In this document: positions 56,501 to 63,949 of the stretch, piece by piece
Position numbering within the stretch: the stretch's first letter is position 1
How the letters are laid out: every line of letters starts with the position of its first letter
Source of the DNA: JBFGCT01 sp963825565
GTDB taxonomy: Bacteria; Actinomycetota; Acidimicrobiia; Acidimicrobiales; Ilumatobacteraceae
Direction: 5' to 3'
Length of the DNA: 64,000 nucleotides
Assembly: GCA_963825565.1 (NCBI GenBank)
Contig: CAWGTW010000011.1
Span: 62,001-126,000, forward strand
Translations under genes and position numbers: made by a program
Notes under the pieces: generated by a model
Databases searched by the model: none
Seen by the model: only the letters and a program-made list of their open reading frames with translations
What the model was told of the DNA's origin: nothing

Positions 56501-57136
56501 GCGCCCGGTGACCCGCCACACCGTCTCGGTCTGCTCGCGGCCGCGGACGTCCAGTTCGTCGACCCGCTCGCGCAGGATCTCGGGCGTGGCCAGCGCTGCG
56601 GTCGAGTCGCCGATGAAGACGCCGCCGGGCGGAGCGAGCGCCTGCAACCGCGAGGCGACGTTGACGACGTCGCCCATCGCCGTGTAGTCGTCGGTCCCGC
56701 GGATCCGCCCGACGAGCACCTCGCCCGTGTTGACGCCGATCCGCACCTGCATCGGGCGGTCCATGTCGGTGTCCTCGACGAACGCGGCGAGCGACTCGTG
56801 CATGGCGAGCGCCGCCCGGATCGCCCGATCGGGGTCGTCCTCGTGGGCGACCGGCGCGCCGAACAGCGCGATGATCGCGTCGCCGAGGACCTTGTCGACG
56901 CGGCCGCCGTACTCGACGATGTCGGCGATCAACCGCTCGAACGCGGCGTCGACGAGCCGCTTGGCCCGCTCGGGGTCGAGGTGCTCGACCAGCCCCGTGT
57001 ACCCGACGATGTCGGCGAAGAGCACGGTCACGACGCGCCGTTCCTCGCTCGCCGCCGACACGACCTCCAGCCCGCAGAACGGGCAGAACCTGGCCCCGTC
57101 CGGCAACGGCTGTGAGCAGGAGGCGCAGGCCATCAA
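53573..57136 (-). CDS. Zinc-ribbon / class III nucleotidyl cyclase / AAA ATPase / TPR signalling protein
   Basis: The protein has 1187 residues. A zinc ribbon (CASCSQPLPDGARFCPFCG) opens it. A class III cyclase domain occupies about 35-205: VVTVLFADIVGYTGLVEHLD (metal Asp), VDKVLGDAIIALFGAPVAHE (Gly-Asp-Ala rather than Gly-Asp-Gly) and VRIGVNTGEVLVGRIRG. A STAND-type AAA domain follows, with Walker A SGEAGAGKTRLIAEAL near 262 and Walker B VVWIDDLQWADSLLIELL near 384. The C-terminal half is TPR-like helices, ending in a Pro/Asp-rich tail (DSHPDPNSQLGTD). Such proteins are predicted cAMP or cGMP signalling regulators; catalytic activity is not assured. Its stop overlaps the NadR-like gene. Confidence 0.9.
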   Translation of the reverse strand: MMACASCSQPLPDGARFCPFCGLEVVSAASEERRVVTVLFADIVGYTGLVEHLDPERAKRLVDAAFERLIADIVEYGGRVDKVLGDAIIALFGAPVAHEDDPDRAIRAALAMHESLAAFVEDTDMDRPMQVRIGVNTGEVLVGRIRGTDDYTAMGDVVNVASRLQALAPPGGVFIGDSTAALATPEILRERVDELDVRGREQTETVWRVTGRRRHTPIVGVRTDAPFVGRVEQRELLASIMAMVASGRSAVVAVSGEAGAGKTRLIAEALEDFPGPDGVVFAGHCAPYGETNVWSPIASALFQRMELDEQVSVERLRALSREKGVELYGFDADDPVLGWFVEAVLHLSGHPSELDDVPPAQARETLFQLMVDGIRRRSNVGPVVVWIDDLQWADSLLIELLHRLARSLVDRPVLIITAQRDDIELDWPPATDHPITVRMPLDPLTRAEADQVVDAVFGAAPDPVLAAQLYERSGGNALFLTELAGLACADPDSTELPRSLRALIAARLDRLSPAARAIIDNAAVLGADGPVDALAMYADHLDQSFSLDDVAQLDADGLLRVDRGWYRFRSDVVREVAYQTLTKLVRAERHAATASVMSGIAGIPIERVAHHAATAAELVAEIGPVRSVPPNIADQAIAYLRDAGRRALDIGAFGQAIRSATRALDLGPDDPHVRRELLLLRAGAATERREVGPAGADARMVLESALEAGDRRDEGIARRLLGVHAQIAGDLPTSRRELGASVDIFRELGDDSELASSLADRGFIEVFGGSLREAEWLLGEAEGLAQRLGDRRSGAWVTEHQAWVAFLSGDVGLAETRLDTAAAHFEELGDRSGQGWAQALRAYLFFYERNFAEAERMAMKVRADAIELGERWAPAMMDSLLASIRLWTGRFAEAEELSRRALAGFRELGDRFGMVQALAPRIRALIALGRTHDAERGLEEALSLSDAFGDLAFPTMAAAGAAVHLGLGERSVVLGQSALERITAMGAEGSEVRVTLALGLCQVGRAEEAMALLLDVEVDFPYGHAVRSLAAVMVGDDATARADAAAVHAEAGSTYLDRVIADLAAATAALRGDEHDLAVQRLERARHTAHEAGDAVARALAGCAATTLVGEVDEGEQEHLGTGWHRVIAELAVAAHPAPARGQPPAPDQHPEADTDSHPDPNSQLGTDSPGADPHPDPNQNPLPLLP

Positions 57137-57207
57137 CCGGTGATCGTACGGCAGATCCCCCCGGAGGCGGACGGCCGGCGAGCCTGCGATCGGTAGCGTC
57201 GGTGACG

Positions 57208-58412
57208 ATGCGGCTCATCCACCCGATCCAGTGGTTGCGGGACCATCCGCGAAGCGCCGACCTCCTGCTCGCCATCGTGGTGACCGCGCTCGCCGTCGGC
57301 GCCCATCTGGTCGGCGACGCCAGCTCGACCGACCCCGACCCCGTCGAGCCGACGTGGTGGTCGGTGCTGCTCGTCGCCACCACCACGTTCCCGGTCGCCT
57401 GGCGCCGGACGTTCCCGCTGCGCTCCGGGCTGGTGGTCGTCGCCGCGCAGTGCGTCGCGCTGTGGGTCGGTGTCAGCGGTGTCGCGTTCCTCGGCCCGAC
57501 CATCGCGGTGTACTCGATCGGAGCGCACTCCAGCGGGTACCGGCGGTCGCGCGTCCTGGCGGCGATCGGCGGCATGGTCGGCATCCTGTTCGTCGGCGGG
57601 TGGATCGACGGCCAGAATCTGGTCGGGGAGTTCGTCGGCACCGTCGTGTTGCTCGTCACCGGGTTCGTGCTCGGCGACAACATGCGCCGCCGGCGGGAGC
57701 ACGTCGACTCGCTCGCCGAGCGGGCCGAGCGGGCCGAGCGGGAGCGGGAGTTGCTCGCCGAGCAGCGGGTCAACGCCGAGCGCACCCGCATCGCCCGCGA
57801 GCTCCACGACGTCGTCGCCCACTCGGTCAGCGTGATGGTGATCCAGGCTGCCGCCGCCCGCCGAAGCCTCGACAACTCGCCCGAACTGGCCCACCAGGCA
57901 CTGGCGGCGATCGAGGAGTCGGGGCGGCAGACGATGAGCGAGCTGCGCGCGATCCTCGGGATCCTGCGCAGCTCCGGCGACGGAGCCGACGAGCGAACCC
58001 CGCAGCCGACGCTCGCCGACATCGACACGCTGCTCGGTCGCGACGACGCGCTGCCGGTCAGCCTGACGGTCGGCGACGACATCGGCGAGCTCCCGCACAG
58101 CGTGATGCTGATCGGCTACCGCGTGGTCCAGGAGGCGATCACCAACGTGCGGCGCCACGCCGGACCGGTCGATTCGGTCGAGGTGCGCGTCGAGCGCGAG
58201 GGGGTCTTCTGACGATCTCGATCGACGACGACGGGCGCGGCGCGGCCGCCGACCAGGGCGCGCCCGGCTACGGACTGGTCGGCATGCGCGAGCGGGTGGG
58301 AGCGATCGGCGGGGACATCGAGGCCGGTCCGCGGGTCGGTGGCGGCTGGCGCGTCCGGGTCCGGCTGCCGATCGACCAGCACGCGGTCACCGCCCGCGCA
58401 CCGATCTCGTGA
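57208..58412 (+). CDS. Sensor histidine kinase, DesK/NarX-like, frameshifted in a G5 run
   Basis: This is a membrane sensor of about 401 residues. Four or more hydrophobic helices (ADLLLAIVVTALAVGAHLV and similar) occupy the first 150 residues, followed by a coiled coil rich in Ala-Glu-Arg. The HisKA_3 motif is RTRIARELHDVVAHSVSVMV, with the phospho-accepting His near residue 197. The HATPase N-box is VVQEAITNVRRHAG. The frame ends prematurely at 58212; adding one G to the run at about 58200-58204 continues it as GGLLTISIDDDGRGAAADQG and GYGLVGMRERVGAIGGDIEA (G boxes). The error is almost certainly technical. Its stop overlaps the response-regulator start (GTGA). Confidence 0.92.
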
Positions 58413-59074
58413 TCCGGGTGATGCTGGTCGACGACCAGGAGATGGTGCGCGTCGGCTTCCGGATGATCCTCGAAGCCGAGGCCGACATCACGGTGGTCGG
58501 CGAGGCGGCCGACGGGGCTGACGCGGTCGAGCTCGTCGCCCGGTCGAAGCCCGATGTGATCCTGATGGACGTCCGGATGCCGAACATGGACGGCATCGAG
58601 GCGTGCGAGCGGATCTGCCGAACGGCTCCAGCTGCGGGTCCGAGGGTGATGATGCTGACCACGTTCGACCTCGACGACTACGTCCACGCCGCGCTGCGCG
58701 CCGGAGCCAGCGGGTTCATGCTGAAGGACGCTCCGGCCGAGCAACTGGTCGATGCGATCCGGGTCATCGCCGCCGGTGATGCGCTGCTCGCCCCGTCGGT
58801 GACCCGCGCGCTGATCGACGAGATCGCTCGACGACCGGCCGGCCAGCCCGACGCCCATCCCGGGATCGACCGGCTGACCGAGCGCGAGACCGAGGTGACC
58901 AAGCTGATGGCCCGCGGGCTGTCCAACGCCGAGATCGCGGGCGAGCTGTACCTCGGCGAGGCCACGGTCAAGACCCACGTCGGCCGGATCCTGGCCAAGC
59001 TCGACGCCCGCGATCGCGTGCAGGCGGTCGTCGCCGCCTACGAGTCCGGCCTCGTCGTCCCCGGCGACCACTGA
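58409..59074 (+). CDS. NarL/FixJ-family response regulator
   Basis: The protein has 221 residues. The receiver domain is VMLVDDQEMVRVGFRMILEA, with the phosphorylated Asp in KPDVILMDVRMPNMDGIEAC and the switch residues in VMMLTTFDLDD and GFMLKDAPAE. The LuxR-type helix-turn-helix follows as RLTERETEVTKLMARGLSNA, then LGEATVKTHVGRILAKLDAR. GTG 58409 overlaps the kinase stop. With the kinase it probably controls the ABC transporter directly downstream. Confidence 0.96.
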   Translation: MIRVMLVDDQEMVRVGFRMILEAEADITVVGEAADGADAVELVARSKPDVILMDVRMPNMDGIEACERICRTAPAAGPRVMMLTTFDLDDYVHAALRAGASGFMLKDAPAEQLVDAIRVIAAGDALLAPSVTRALIDEIARRPAGQPDAHPGIDRLTERETEVTKLMARGLSNAEIAGELYLGEATVKTHVGRILAKLDARDRVQAVVAAYESGLVVPGDH

Positions 59075-59200
59075 CGTCGCGTCGACCGAGCGCGGTCCGG
59101 CGTCAGCCCCGAACCGCGGAGCGACGGTTCCTCCTCGGGAGGGACCCGATTCCACCCGGCGGGGGATGCGGGAGCGAGGTCGGCGAGCGACGATGGCACC

Positions 59201-59962
59201 ATGACCGCCCCCATGCCTTCCGCCCCTCCGGCGCCGCCGTACGCGGCCGCCGGCGCCGTCGACGCCACGAAGCTGTACGGGATCGGCGACGCCCAGGTCC
59301 ACGCGCTCGACGGTGTCACCGTCTCGTTCGAGAGCGGCAGGTTCTCCGCGATCATGGGGCCGTCGGGGTCGGGCAAGTCGACGTTGCTCCACTGCCTCGC
59401 CGGCCTCGACACCCTGACCTCGGGAGCCACCTACGTCGGTGACACCTACCTGGCAGAGCTCAACGACAAGGAGTTGACCGAGCTCCGGCGCACGCAGATC
59501 GGGTTCGTGTTCCAGGCGTTCAACCTGATCCCGACGCTCACCGCCGAGGAGAACATCCGGCTGCCGATGATGCTCGGCGGCGAGACCGGCGATGCCGCCT
59601 GGATCGACAACGTGGTGACCACGGTCGGCCTGGGCGACCGGCTCAAGCACCGGCCGAGCGAGCTGTCGGGCGGCCAGCAGCAGCGAGTCGCCGTCGCCCG
59701 GGCGCTCGCCTCGAAGCCGCGGATCATCTTCGCCGACGAGCCGACCGGCAACCTCGACTCCCACACCGGCGCCGAGATCCTCGACTTCATGCGCCGGGCG
59801 GTGCGCGAGTTCGGCCAGACGATCGTGATGGTGACCCACGATCCCAACGCCGCGTCGTACGCCGATCGGGCGATCTTCCTCGAAGACGGCAAGATCGTCG
59901 GCGAGCTCGCCGAGCCGACCGCCGACTCGGTGCTCGACCACATGCGGAACTTCGGAGGCTGA
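59201..59962 (+). CDS. ABC transporter ATP-binding protein (LolD/MacB-type)
   Basis: The protein has 253 residues. Walker A is SAIMGPSGSGKSTLLHCLAG, the Q-loop RTQIGFVFQAFNLIPTLTAE, the signature RPSELSGGQQQRVAVARALA, Walker B PRIIFADEPTGNLDSHTGAE, and the H-loop TIVMVTHDPNAASYAD. The Asn-Leu-Asp-Ser after Walker B is characteristic of FtsE/LolD/MacB ATPases. A short N-terminal Pro/Ala extension is present. The FtsX-type permease gene starts one base after its stop. The unit is preceded by a two-component system, as in many drug or antimicrobial-peptide response loci. Confidence 0.96.
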   Translation: MTAPMPSAPPAPPYAAAGAVDATKLYGIGDAQVHALDGVTVSFESGRFSAIMGPSGSGKSTLLHCLAGLDTLTSGATYVGDTYLAELNDKELTELRRTQIGFVFQAFNLIPTLTAEENIRLPMMLGGETGDAAWIDNVVTTVGLGDRLKHRPSELSGGQQQRVAVARALASKPRIIFADEPTGNLDSHTGAEILDFMRRAVREFGQTIVMVTHDPNAASYADRAIFLEDGKIVGELAEPTADSVLDHMRNFGG

Positions 59963-59963
59963 G

Positions 59964-62510
59964 ATGGCCATCCGATCAACCGCGCTCATCGCCCGCAAGA
60001 GCATCCGCGCCCGCATCGGGCGCACGATCGCGATCGCCGTCGCGATCATGGCCGGGGTCTCCTTCGTCGTCGGGTCGTTCGTCCTCGCCGACAGCCTGCG
60101 CGCCGTGTTCGACGACCTGTTCGCCGAGCTCTCCCAGGACGTCGACTTCGAGGTGCGCAGCGCGCAGGAGTTCGACGGCGACAGCGCCCGCGAGCCGATC
60201 GACGTGGCGATCGCCGACGACATCGTCGGCCTCGACGGCGTGGCGGTCGTCGAGCCGACGCTGACCCGGTACGCCCAGCTGATCGACGAGAACGGCGACG
60301 CGGTCACGCCCGCGGGTGGGCCGACGCTCGGCGTGTCCTGGGAGGGCGACAGCGGCATCCAGGGTGTGACGGTCAAAGCGGGCGCTCCGCCGACCGGCCC
60401 CGGCGAGCTGGCGATCGACAAGGCCACCGCAGATCGCGAGAACATCGACGTCGGCGACACGGTGACCTACCTGACCGACACCGGTCAGCACCAGGGCACG
60501 GTCACCGCGACGATCGGCCTCGGCAACGCCGACAGCTTCGGTGGCGCCGCGCTGGTCGCGCTCGACCTCGACACCGCGCTGGTCAACTTCGGCGCCGATG
60601 GCAAGGTCGACGCGATCGACATCAAGTTGGTCGAGGGCGCCGACGACGCTGCGGTCCGGGCGTCGATCGAGCGGGTGCTCCCCGCGCAGACCGAGATCAT
60701 CACCGGCGAGGAGCTCGCCCAGGAGAGCGCCGACAGCGTCAATCAGTTCATCGGCTTGTTCGGGACCGGGCTGCTGATCTTCGCGTTCATCACCGCGTTC
60801 GTCAGCGCGTTCATCATCAACAACGTGTTCCAGATCACGATCGGCCAGCGCCTGCGCGAGCTCGCACTGCTGCGCGCCGTCGGTGCGTCGCGTCGGCAGG
60901 TCGGCTCGATGATCGTCGCCGAGGCACTGATCCTGTCGGTGATCGCCACCGCCCTCGGGATCCTCGGCGGCGTCGTCGTCGCGCGCCTGCTCGTCGCCGG
61001 GTTCAACGCCGCCGGCGCCGGGTTCCCCTCGCCCGACACGATCCTCGCCTGGCGGACGATCGTCTTCGCGGTCCTCGTCGGCGTCGTGTTCACGATGATC
61101 GACGTCATCGTTCCCGCGTGGCGCGCGTCCAAGATCCCGCCGGTGGCCGCGATGCGGCCCGAGCTGGGCTACAGCGCGATGCGCGCCAAGCGGCTGATCC
61201 TCGGATCGGTGCTGACCGGGCTGGGGCTGCTGATGTTCATCACCGGGCTGTTCGTCCGGCCGGGCGGGGCGGTCGCGCTCGCCGTGCTCGCCGGTGGCGG
61301 AGGCCTGCTGCTGTTCGTCGGCGTCGCCAGCGTCTCGTCCACGATCGCCCGGCCGGTGACCAGGGCGATCGGCTGGCCGATCGAGCGGCTCTTCAAGGTG
61401 CCCGGTGCGCTCGCCCGGCAGAACGTCGCCCGCACGCCGCGACGCACCTCGTCGAGCGCCGCCGCGTTGATGATCGGCGTGTCGCTCGTCAGCGCGGCCG
61501 CGGTGTTCGCCTCGTCGCTGCGGGCGACGTTCGTCGACACCTTGGAGAACGCGATCACGGCGGACTACGTCGTGACCGACGACAGCTTCCAGGGCTTGTC
61601 GCCGGTCGTCGCCGACACGTTGGCCGCCGTGCCCGAGCTCGACGCGGTGACCCCGGTCCGCGGCATCGCCGGACTCGTCGACGGCGATCAGAAGGCGTTC
61701 GGCGCGATCGACCCGGTGGCGTTCGAGAAGTTGGTCAACCCCGACCTGCGGGCCGGGACGATCTCCGGGCTCGGACCCGACGAGCTCCTCGTGCACGTCG
61801 ACCCCGCCGAGGACCTCAACCTCGAGGTCGGCTCGGAGGTCGCGGTCACGTACCAGAACGGGGTCAGCGGGGTCCTGACCGTCGCCGGCATCTACGGCGA
61901 CGCGACGTTCGGCAACTGGTTGATCGGCCTCGACACGCTCGAGTCGGTGAGCGACGCACCGGCCCGCGACTTCTTCATCATCGGCAAGCTCGCCGACGGG
62001 GTCGACCCGGCGGTCGGTGACGCCGCGGTCAGCGCGGCGATGGCCGAGTTCCCGCAGGCCAACGTGCAGACCAACGCCGAGTTCCGGGCGTCACAGGAGG
62101 CGCAGATCAACCAGTTGCTGATCATCATCTCGATGCTGCTCGCGTTCGCGATCGTGATCGCCGTCCTCGGCATCTCGATCACCTTGGCGCTCGGAGTGTT
62201 CGAGCGGACCCGGGAGATCGGCCTGCTGCGGGCGGTCGGGATGAACCGGCGCCAGACCCGCCGGTCGGTGCGATGGGAGGCGGTGATCGTGTCGATCTTC
62301 GGGGCGCTCGTCGGCATCCTGCTCGGGACGTTCCTCGGCATCGTGCTGTCGCTCGCGGTCCCCGACGACGTGATCGACCAGCTGGCGTTCAACCCGACGA
62401 TCATCGTGATGATCCTGATCGGTGCGGTGGTGGCGGGCCTGCTCGCCTCGCTGTACCCGTCGCGCAAGGCCTCGCGCATGAACATCCTCGAGGCGATCAC
62501 GACCGAGTGA
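59964..62510 (+). CDS. FtsX/MacB-family ABC transporter permease
   Basis: The protein has 848 residues. The N-terminal helix (IGRTIAIAVAIMAGVSFVVG) is followed by a large extracytoplasmic domain. The first FtsX core has LLIFAFITAFVSAFIINNVF and RLRELALLRAVGASRRQVGS. A duplicated second half ends with FAIVIAVLGISITLALGVFE and TREIGLLRAVGMNRRQTRRS, plus LYPSRKASRMNILEAITTE. This tandem-FtsX type exports or mechanically transmits to lipids, peptides or drugs. GGAGG lies 5 bases before the ATG. A strong hairpin follows the stop. Confidence 0.95.
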   Translation: MAIRSTALIARKSIRARIGRTIAIAVAIMAGVSFVVGSFVLADSLRAVFDDLFAELSQDVDFEVRSAQEFDGDSAREPIDVAIADDIVGLDGVAVVEPTLTRYAQLIDENGDAVTPAGGPTLGVSWEGDSGIQGVTVKAGAPPTGPGELAIDKATADRENIDVGDTVTYLTDTGQHQGTVTATIGLGNADSFGGAALVALDLDTALVNFGADGKVDAIDIKLVEGADDAAVRASIERVLPAQTEIITGEELAQESADSVNQFIGLFGTGLLIFAFITAFVSAFIINNVFQITIGQRLRELALLRAVGASRRQVGSMIVAEALILSVIATALGILGGVVVARLLVAGFNAAGAGFPSPDTILAWRTIVFAVLVGVVFTMIDVIVPAWRASKIPPVAAMRPELGYSAMRAKRLILGSVLTGLGLLMFITGLFVRPGGAVALAVLAGGGGLLLFVGVASVSSTIARPVTRAIGWPIERLFKVPGALARQNVARTPRRTSSSAAALMIGVSLVSAAAVFASSLRATFVDTLENAITADYVVTDDSFQGLSPVVADTLAAVPELDAVTPVRGIAGLVDGDQKAFGAIDPVAFEKLVNPDLRAGTISGLGPDELLVHVDPAEDLNLEVGSEVAVTYQNGVSGVLTVAGIYGDATFGNWLIGLDTLESVSDAPARDFFIIGKLADGVDPAVGDAAVSAAMAEFPQANVQTNAEFRASQEAQINQLLIIISMLLAFAIVIAVLGISITLALGVFERTREIGLLRAVGMNRRQTRRSVRWEAVIVSIFGALVGILLGTFLGIVLSLAVPDDVIDQLAFNPTIIVMILIGAVVAGLLASLYPSRKASRMNILEAITTE

Positions 62511-62516
62511 ACCGTT

Positions 62517-62563
62517 CACCGGTGAGTCTCGGCGCGCACGGGTCGCGCCGAGACGCACCGGTG
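62517..62563. terminator. Long GC-rich stem-loop after the transporter operon
   Basis: Bases 62517-62536 pair with 62544-62563 over 20 positions with one mismatch (A25/G55 of this line), closing a 7-base loop. The inner 11 pairs are GTCTCGGCGCG with CGCGCCGAGAC, and the outer 8 are CACCGGTG with itself. There is no U tract, as is usual in high-GC actinobacteria. It begins 7 bases after the permease stop and ends 17 bases before the next ATG. Confidence 0.8.
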
Positions 62564-62579
62564 GCGATAGAACCGGGGG

Positions 62580-62981
62580 ATGGCGCTCGATGTCGATGAC
62601 CTGTCCGAGGAGGTGCTCGCCTTCCTCGGCGAGTACCACCTGGCGACGCTGACGACGCTGCGGCCCGACGGATCGCCGCACGTCGTCGCCGTCGGGTTCA
62701 GCTACGACGCCCCGGCGCGGGTGGCGCGGGTGATCACGTGGGACGCGTCGCAGAAGGCGAGGAACGCTGCCCGGATGGAGGCCGCCGGCCAGCGGGCGGC
62801 GGTGTGCCAGGTCGACGGCGGTCGGTGGCTCAGCCTGGAGGGTCCGGTACGGCTGGTGTCCGATCCCGAGGGCGTCAGGCCCGGCGTCGAGGGATATGCC
62901 GCCCGCTACCGCGAGCCCAAACAGCGCGACGACCGCGTCGTCATCGAGATCGACGTCGACCGCATCCTCGGCCGCGCGTGA
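62580..62981 (+). CDS. PPOX-class F420-dependent enzyme (pyridoxamine oxidase-like fold)
   Basis: The protein has 133 residues. The split-barrel start is FLGEYHLATLTTLRPDGSPH, then VVAVGFSYDAPARVARVITW and SQKARNAARMEAAGQRAAVC. The Leu-Ala-Thr-Leu-x-Thr-Leu-Arg-Pro-Asp-Gly-Ser-Pro-His pattern is classic for F420-binding PPOX enzymes. It lies directly after the hairpin that closes the transporter operon, so it probably has its own promoter within or after the stem region. The substrate is unknown. Confidence 0.88.
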   Translation: MALDVDDLSEEVLAFLGEYHLATLTTLRPDGSPHVVAVGFSYDAPARVARVITWDASQKARNAARMEAAGQRAAVCQVDGGRWLSLEGPVRLVSDPEGVRPGVEGYAARYREPKQRDDRVVIEIDVDRILGRA

Positions 62982-62993
62982 CGCGCGCTGTCC

Positions 62994-63058
62994 GGTGCCT
63001 GACACCGAACAGGGCACGTGACGGCGAGCGTCGACACCGGGTGTCTGACACCGGGTGT
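62994..63058. repeat. Two GGTGYCTGACACC palindromes in a convergent gap
   Basis: GGTGCCTGACACC at 62994-63006 and GGTGTCTGACACC at 63040-63052 are 13-base inverted repeats centred on a T, the second perfect. The second is embedded in two direct copies of GACACCGGGTGT (63033-63044 and 63047-63058). They lie between convergent genes and could serve as a bidirectional terminator or a dispersed REP-like element. Confidence 0.6.
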
Positions 63059-63064
63059 TGACGG

Positions 63065-63949
63065 TTAGCCGGTGCGGCGGTTCCAGGGGAGGTCGGCGAG
63101 GAACCGGGCGGCCGCCGGGTGCGGATCCATCGGGATGTCGTCGGCCGGCTCGGCCTTCGGGTCGTGACGGAGTTGGCAGCCCGGGCACCAGTACAGCAGC
63201 CGGTGGGACTCGCCGACCTTGCGGCTGGCGATCGTCTCACCGCAGCGGTGACACGGCTGGCCGTTGCGACCGTAGACGGCGAGCCCGCCTCGCAGCCCCG
63301 GCGCGGTGATGCGCTGCGCCCGGTGGAGGTTGGCGCGCAGCATCGTCGCCGCGGTGTTCACCACCCGGATCGCGTCGCGCTCGGCGAGCGCACCGACGGG
63401 AGCGAACGGGCTCAGCTCGTCGGCCCACAGCACCTCGCAGCGGTAGACGTTGCCGACCCCGCACATCACCCGCTGGTCGAGCAGCACGTCACCGAGCCGC
63501 GCCGCCTTGTCCGGGTACGAGAGCAGCAGGTTGACGACCAGGCCGAGATCGGTGTCCGGCTTGCACAGATCTGGGCCGAGCCGCCCCATGCCGGGGTGCC
63601 GACGCCGATCCGCGGCGCGGTAGGTCTCGACGACCGGCGCATTGAAGCACACCGCCACCCAGTCCGCGACCTCGATCGCCGCCCGCATCTGGGCGTACGG
63701 CTTCCGCCACTGATCGGTGGCCCGGTAGAGGTGCCACGCGCCGGTCATGCGCATGTGCGTGTGCAGGATCAGCCCGTCGTCCCACAGGATCTCGAGGTGC
63801 TTGCCATGGCTCTCGACCTGCTCGACGACGCGCCCGGCTTGCGGCGAGGGGCCGACGAGCCGTGGGGCGTCGAACCGCACCATCACCTTGCCCGCAAGCG
63901 CGGTACGCAGCGCGCTGGCAGCTCGGTGGATCGTGTCGCCTTCGGGCAT
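63065..63949 (-). CDS. Fpg/Nei-family DNA glycosylase/AP lyase
   Basis: The protein has 294 residues. It excises oxidised bases and nicks the abasic site. MPEGDTIHRAASALRTALAG gives the catalytic Pro-Glu. HGKHLEILWDDGLILHTHMR contains the conserved Lys and the His-x-His-Met-Arg motif. LLDQRVMCGVGNVYRCEVLW is the helix-two-turn-helix Asn region, and the zinc finger is GQPCHRCGETIASRKVGESH with WCPGCQ. The Pro-Glu-Gly-Asp start and Gly-Lys-His-Leu pattern point to the Nei/endonuclease VIII side of the family rather than MutM. ATG 63949 is unambiguous. Confidence 0.93.
   Translation of the reverse strand: MPEGDTIHRAASALRTALAGKVMVRFDAPRLVGPSPQAGRVVEQVESHGKHLEILWDDGLILHTHMRMTGAWHLYRATDQWRKPYAQMRAAIEVADWVAVCFNAPVVETYRAADRRRHPGMGRLGPDLCKPDTDLGLVVNLLLSYPDKAARLGDVLLDQRVMCGVGNVYRCEVLWADELSPFAPVGALAERDAIRVVNTAATMLRANLHRAQRITAPGLRGGLAVYGRNGQPCHRCGETIASRKVGESHRLLYWCPGCQLRHDPKAEPADDIPMDPHPAAARFLADLPWNRRTG

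Noticed and set aside
53612..57115. 1167-codon plus-strand open frame opposite the cyclase gene
   Set aside because: It is antisense to a protein with zinc ribbon, cyclase, Walker A and Walker B motifs; the antisense reading has none.
59976..61796. Minus-strand open frame opposite the FtsX permease
   Set aside because: Asp/Arg/Gly-rich antisense frame against a well-supported transporter.
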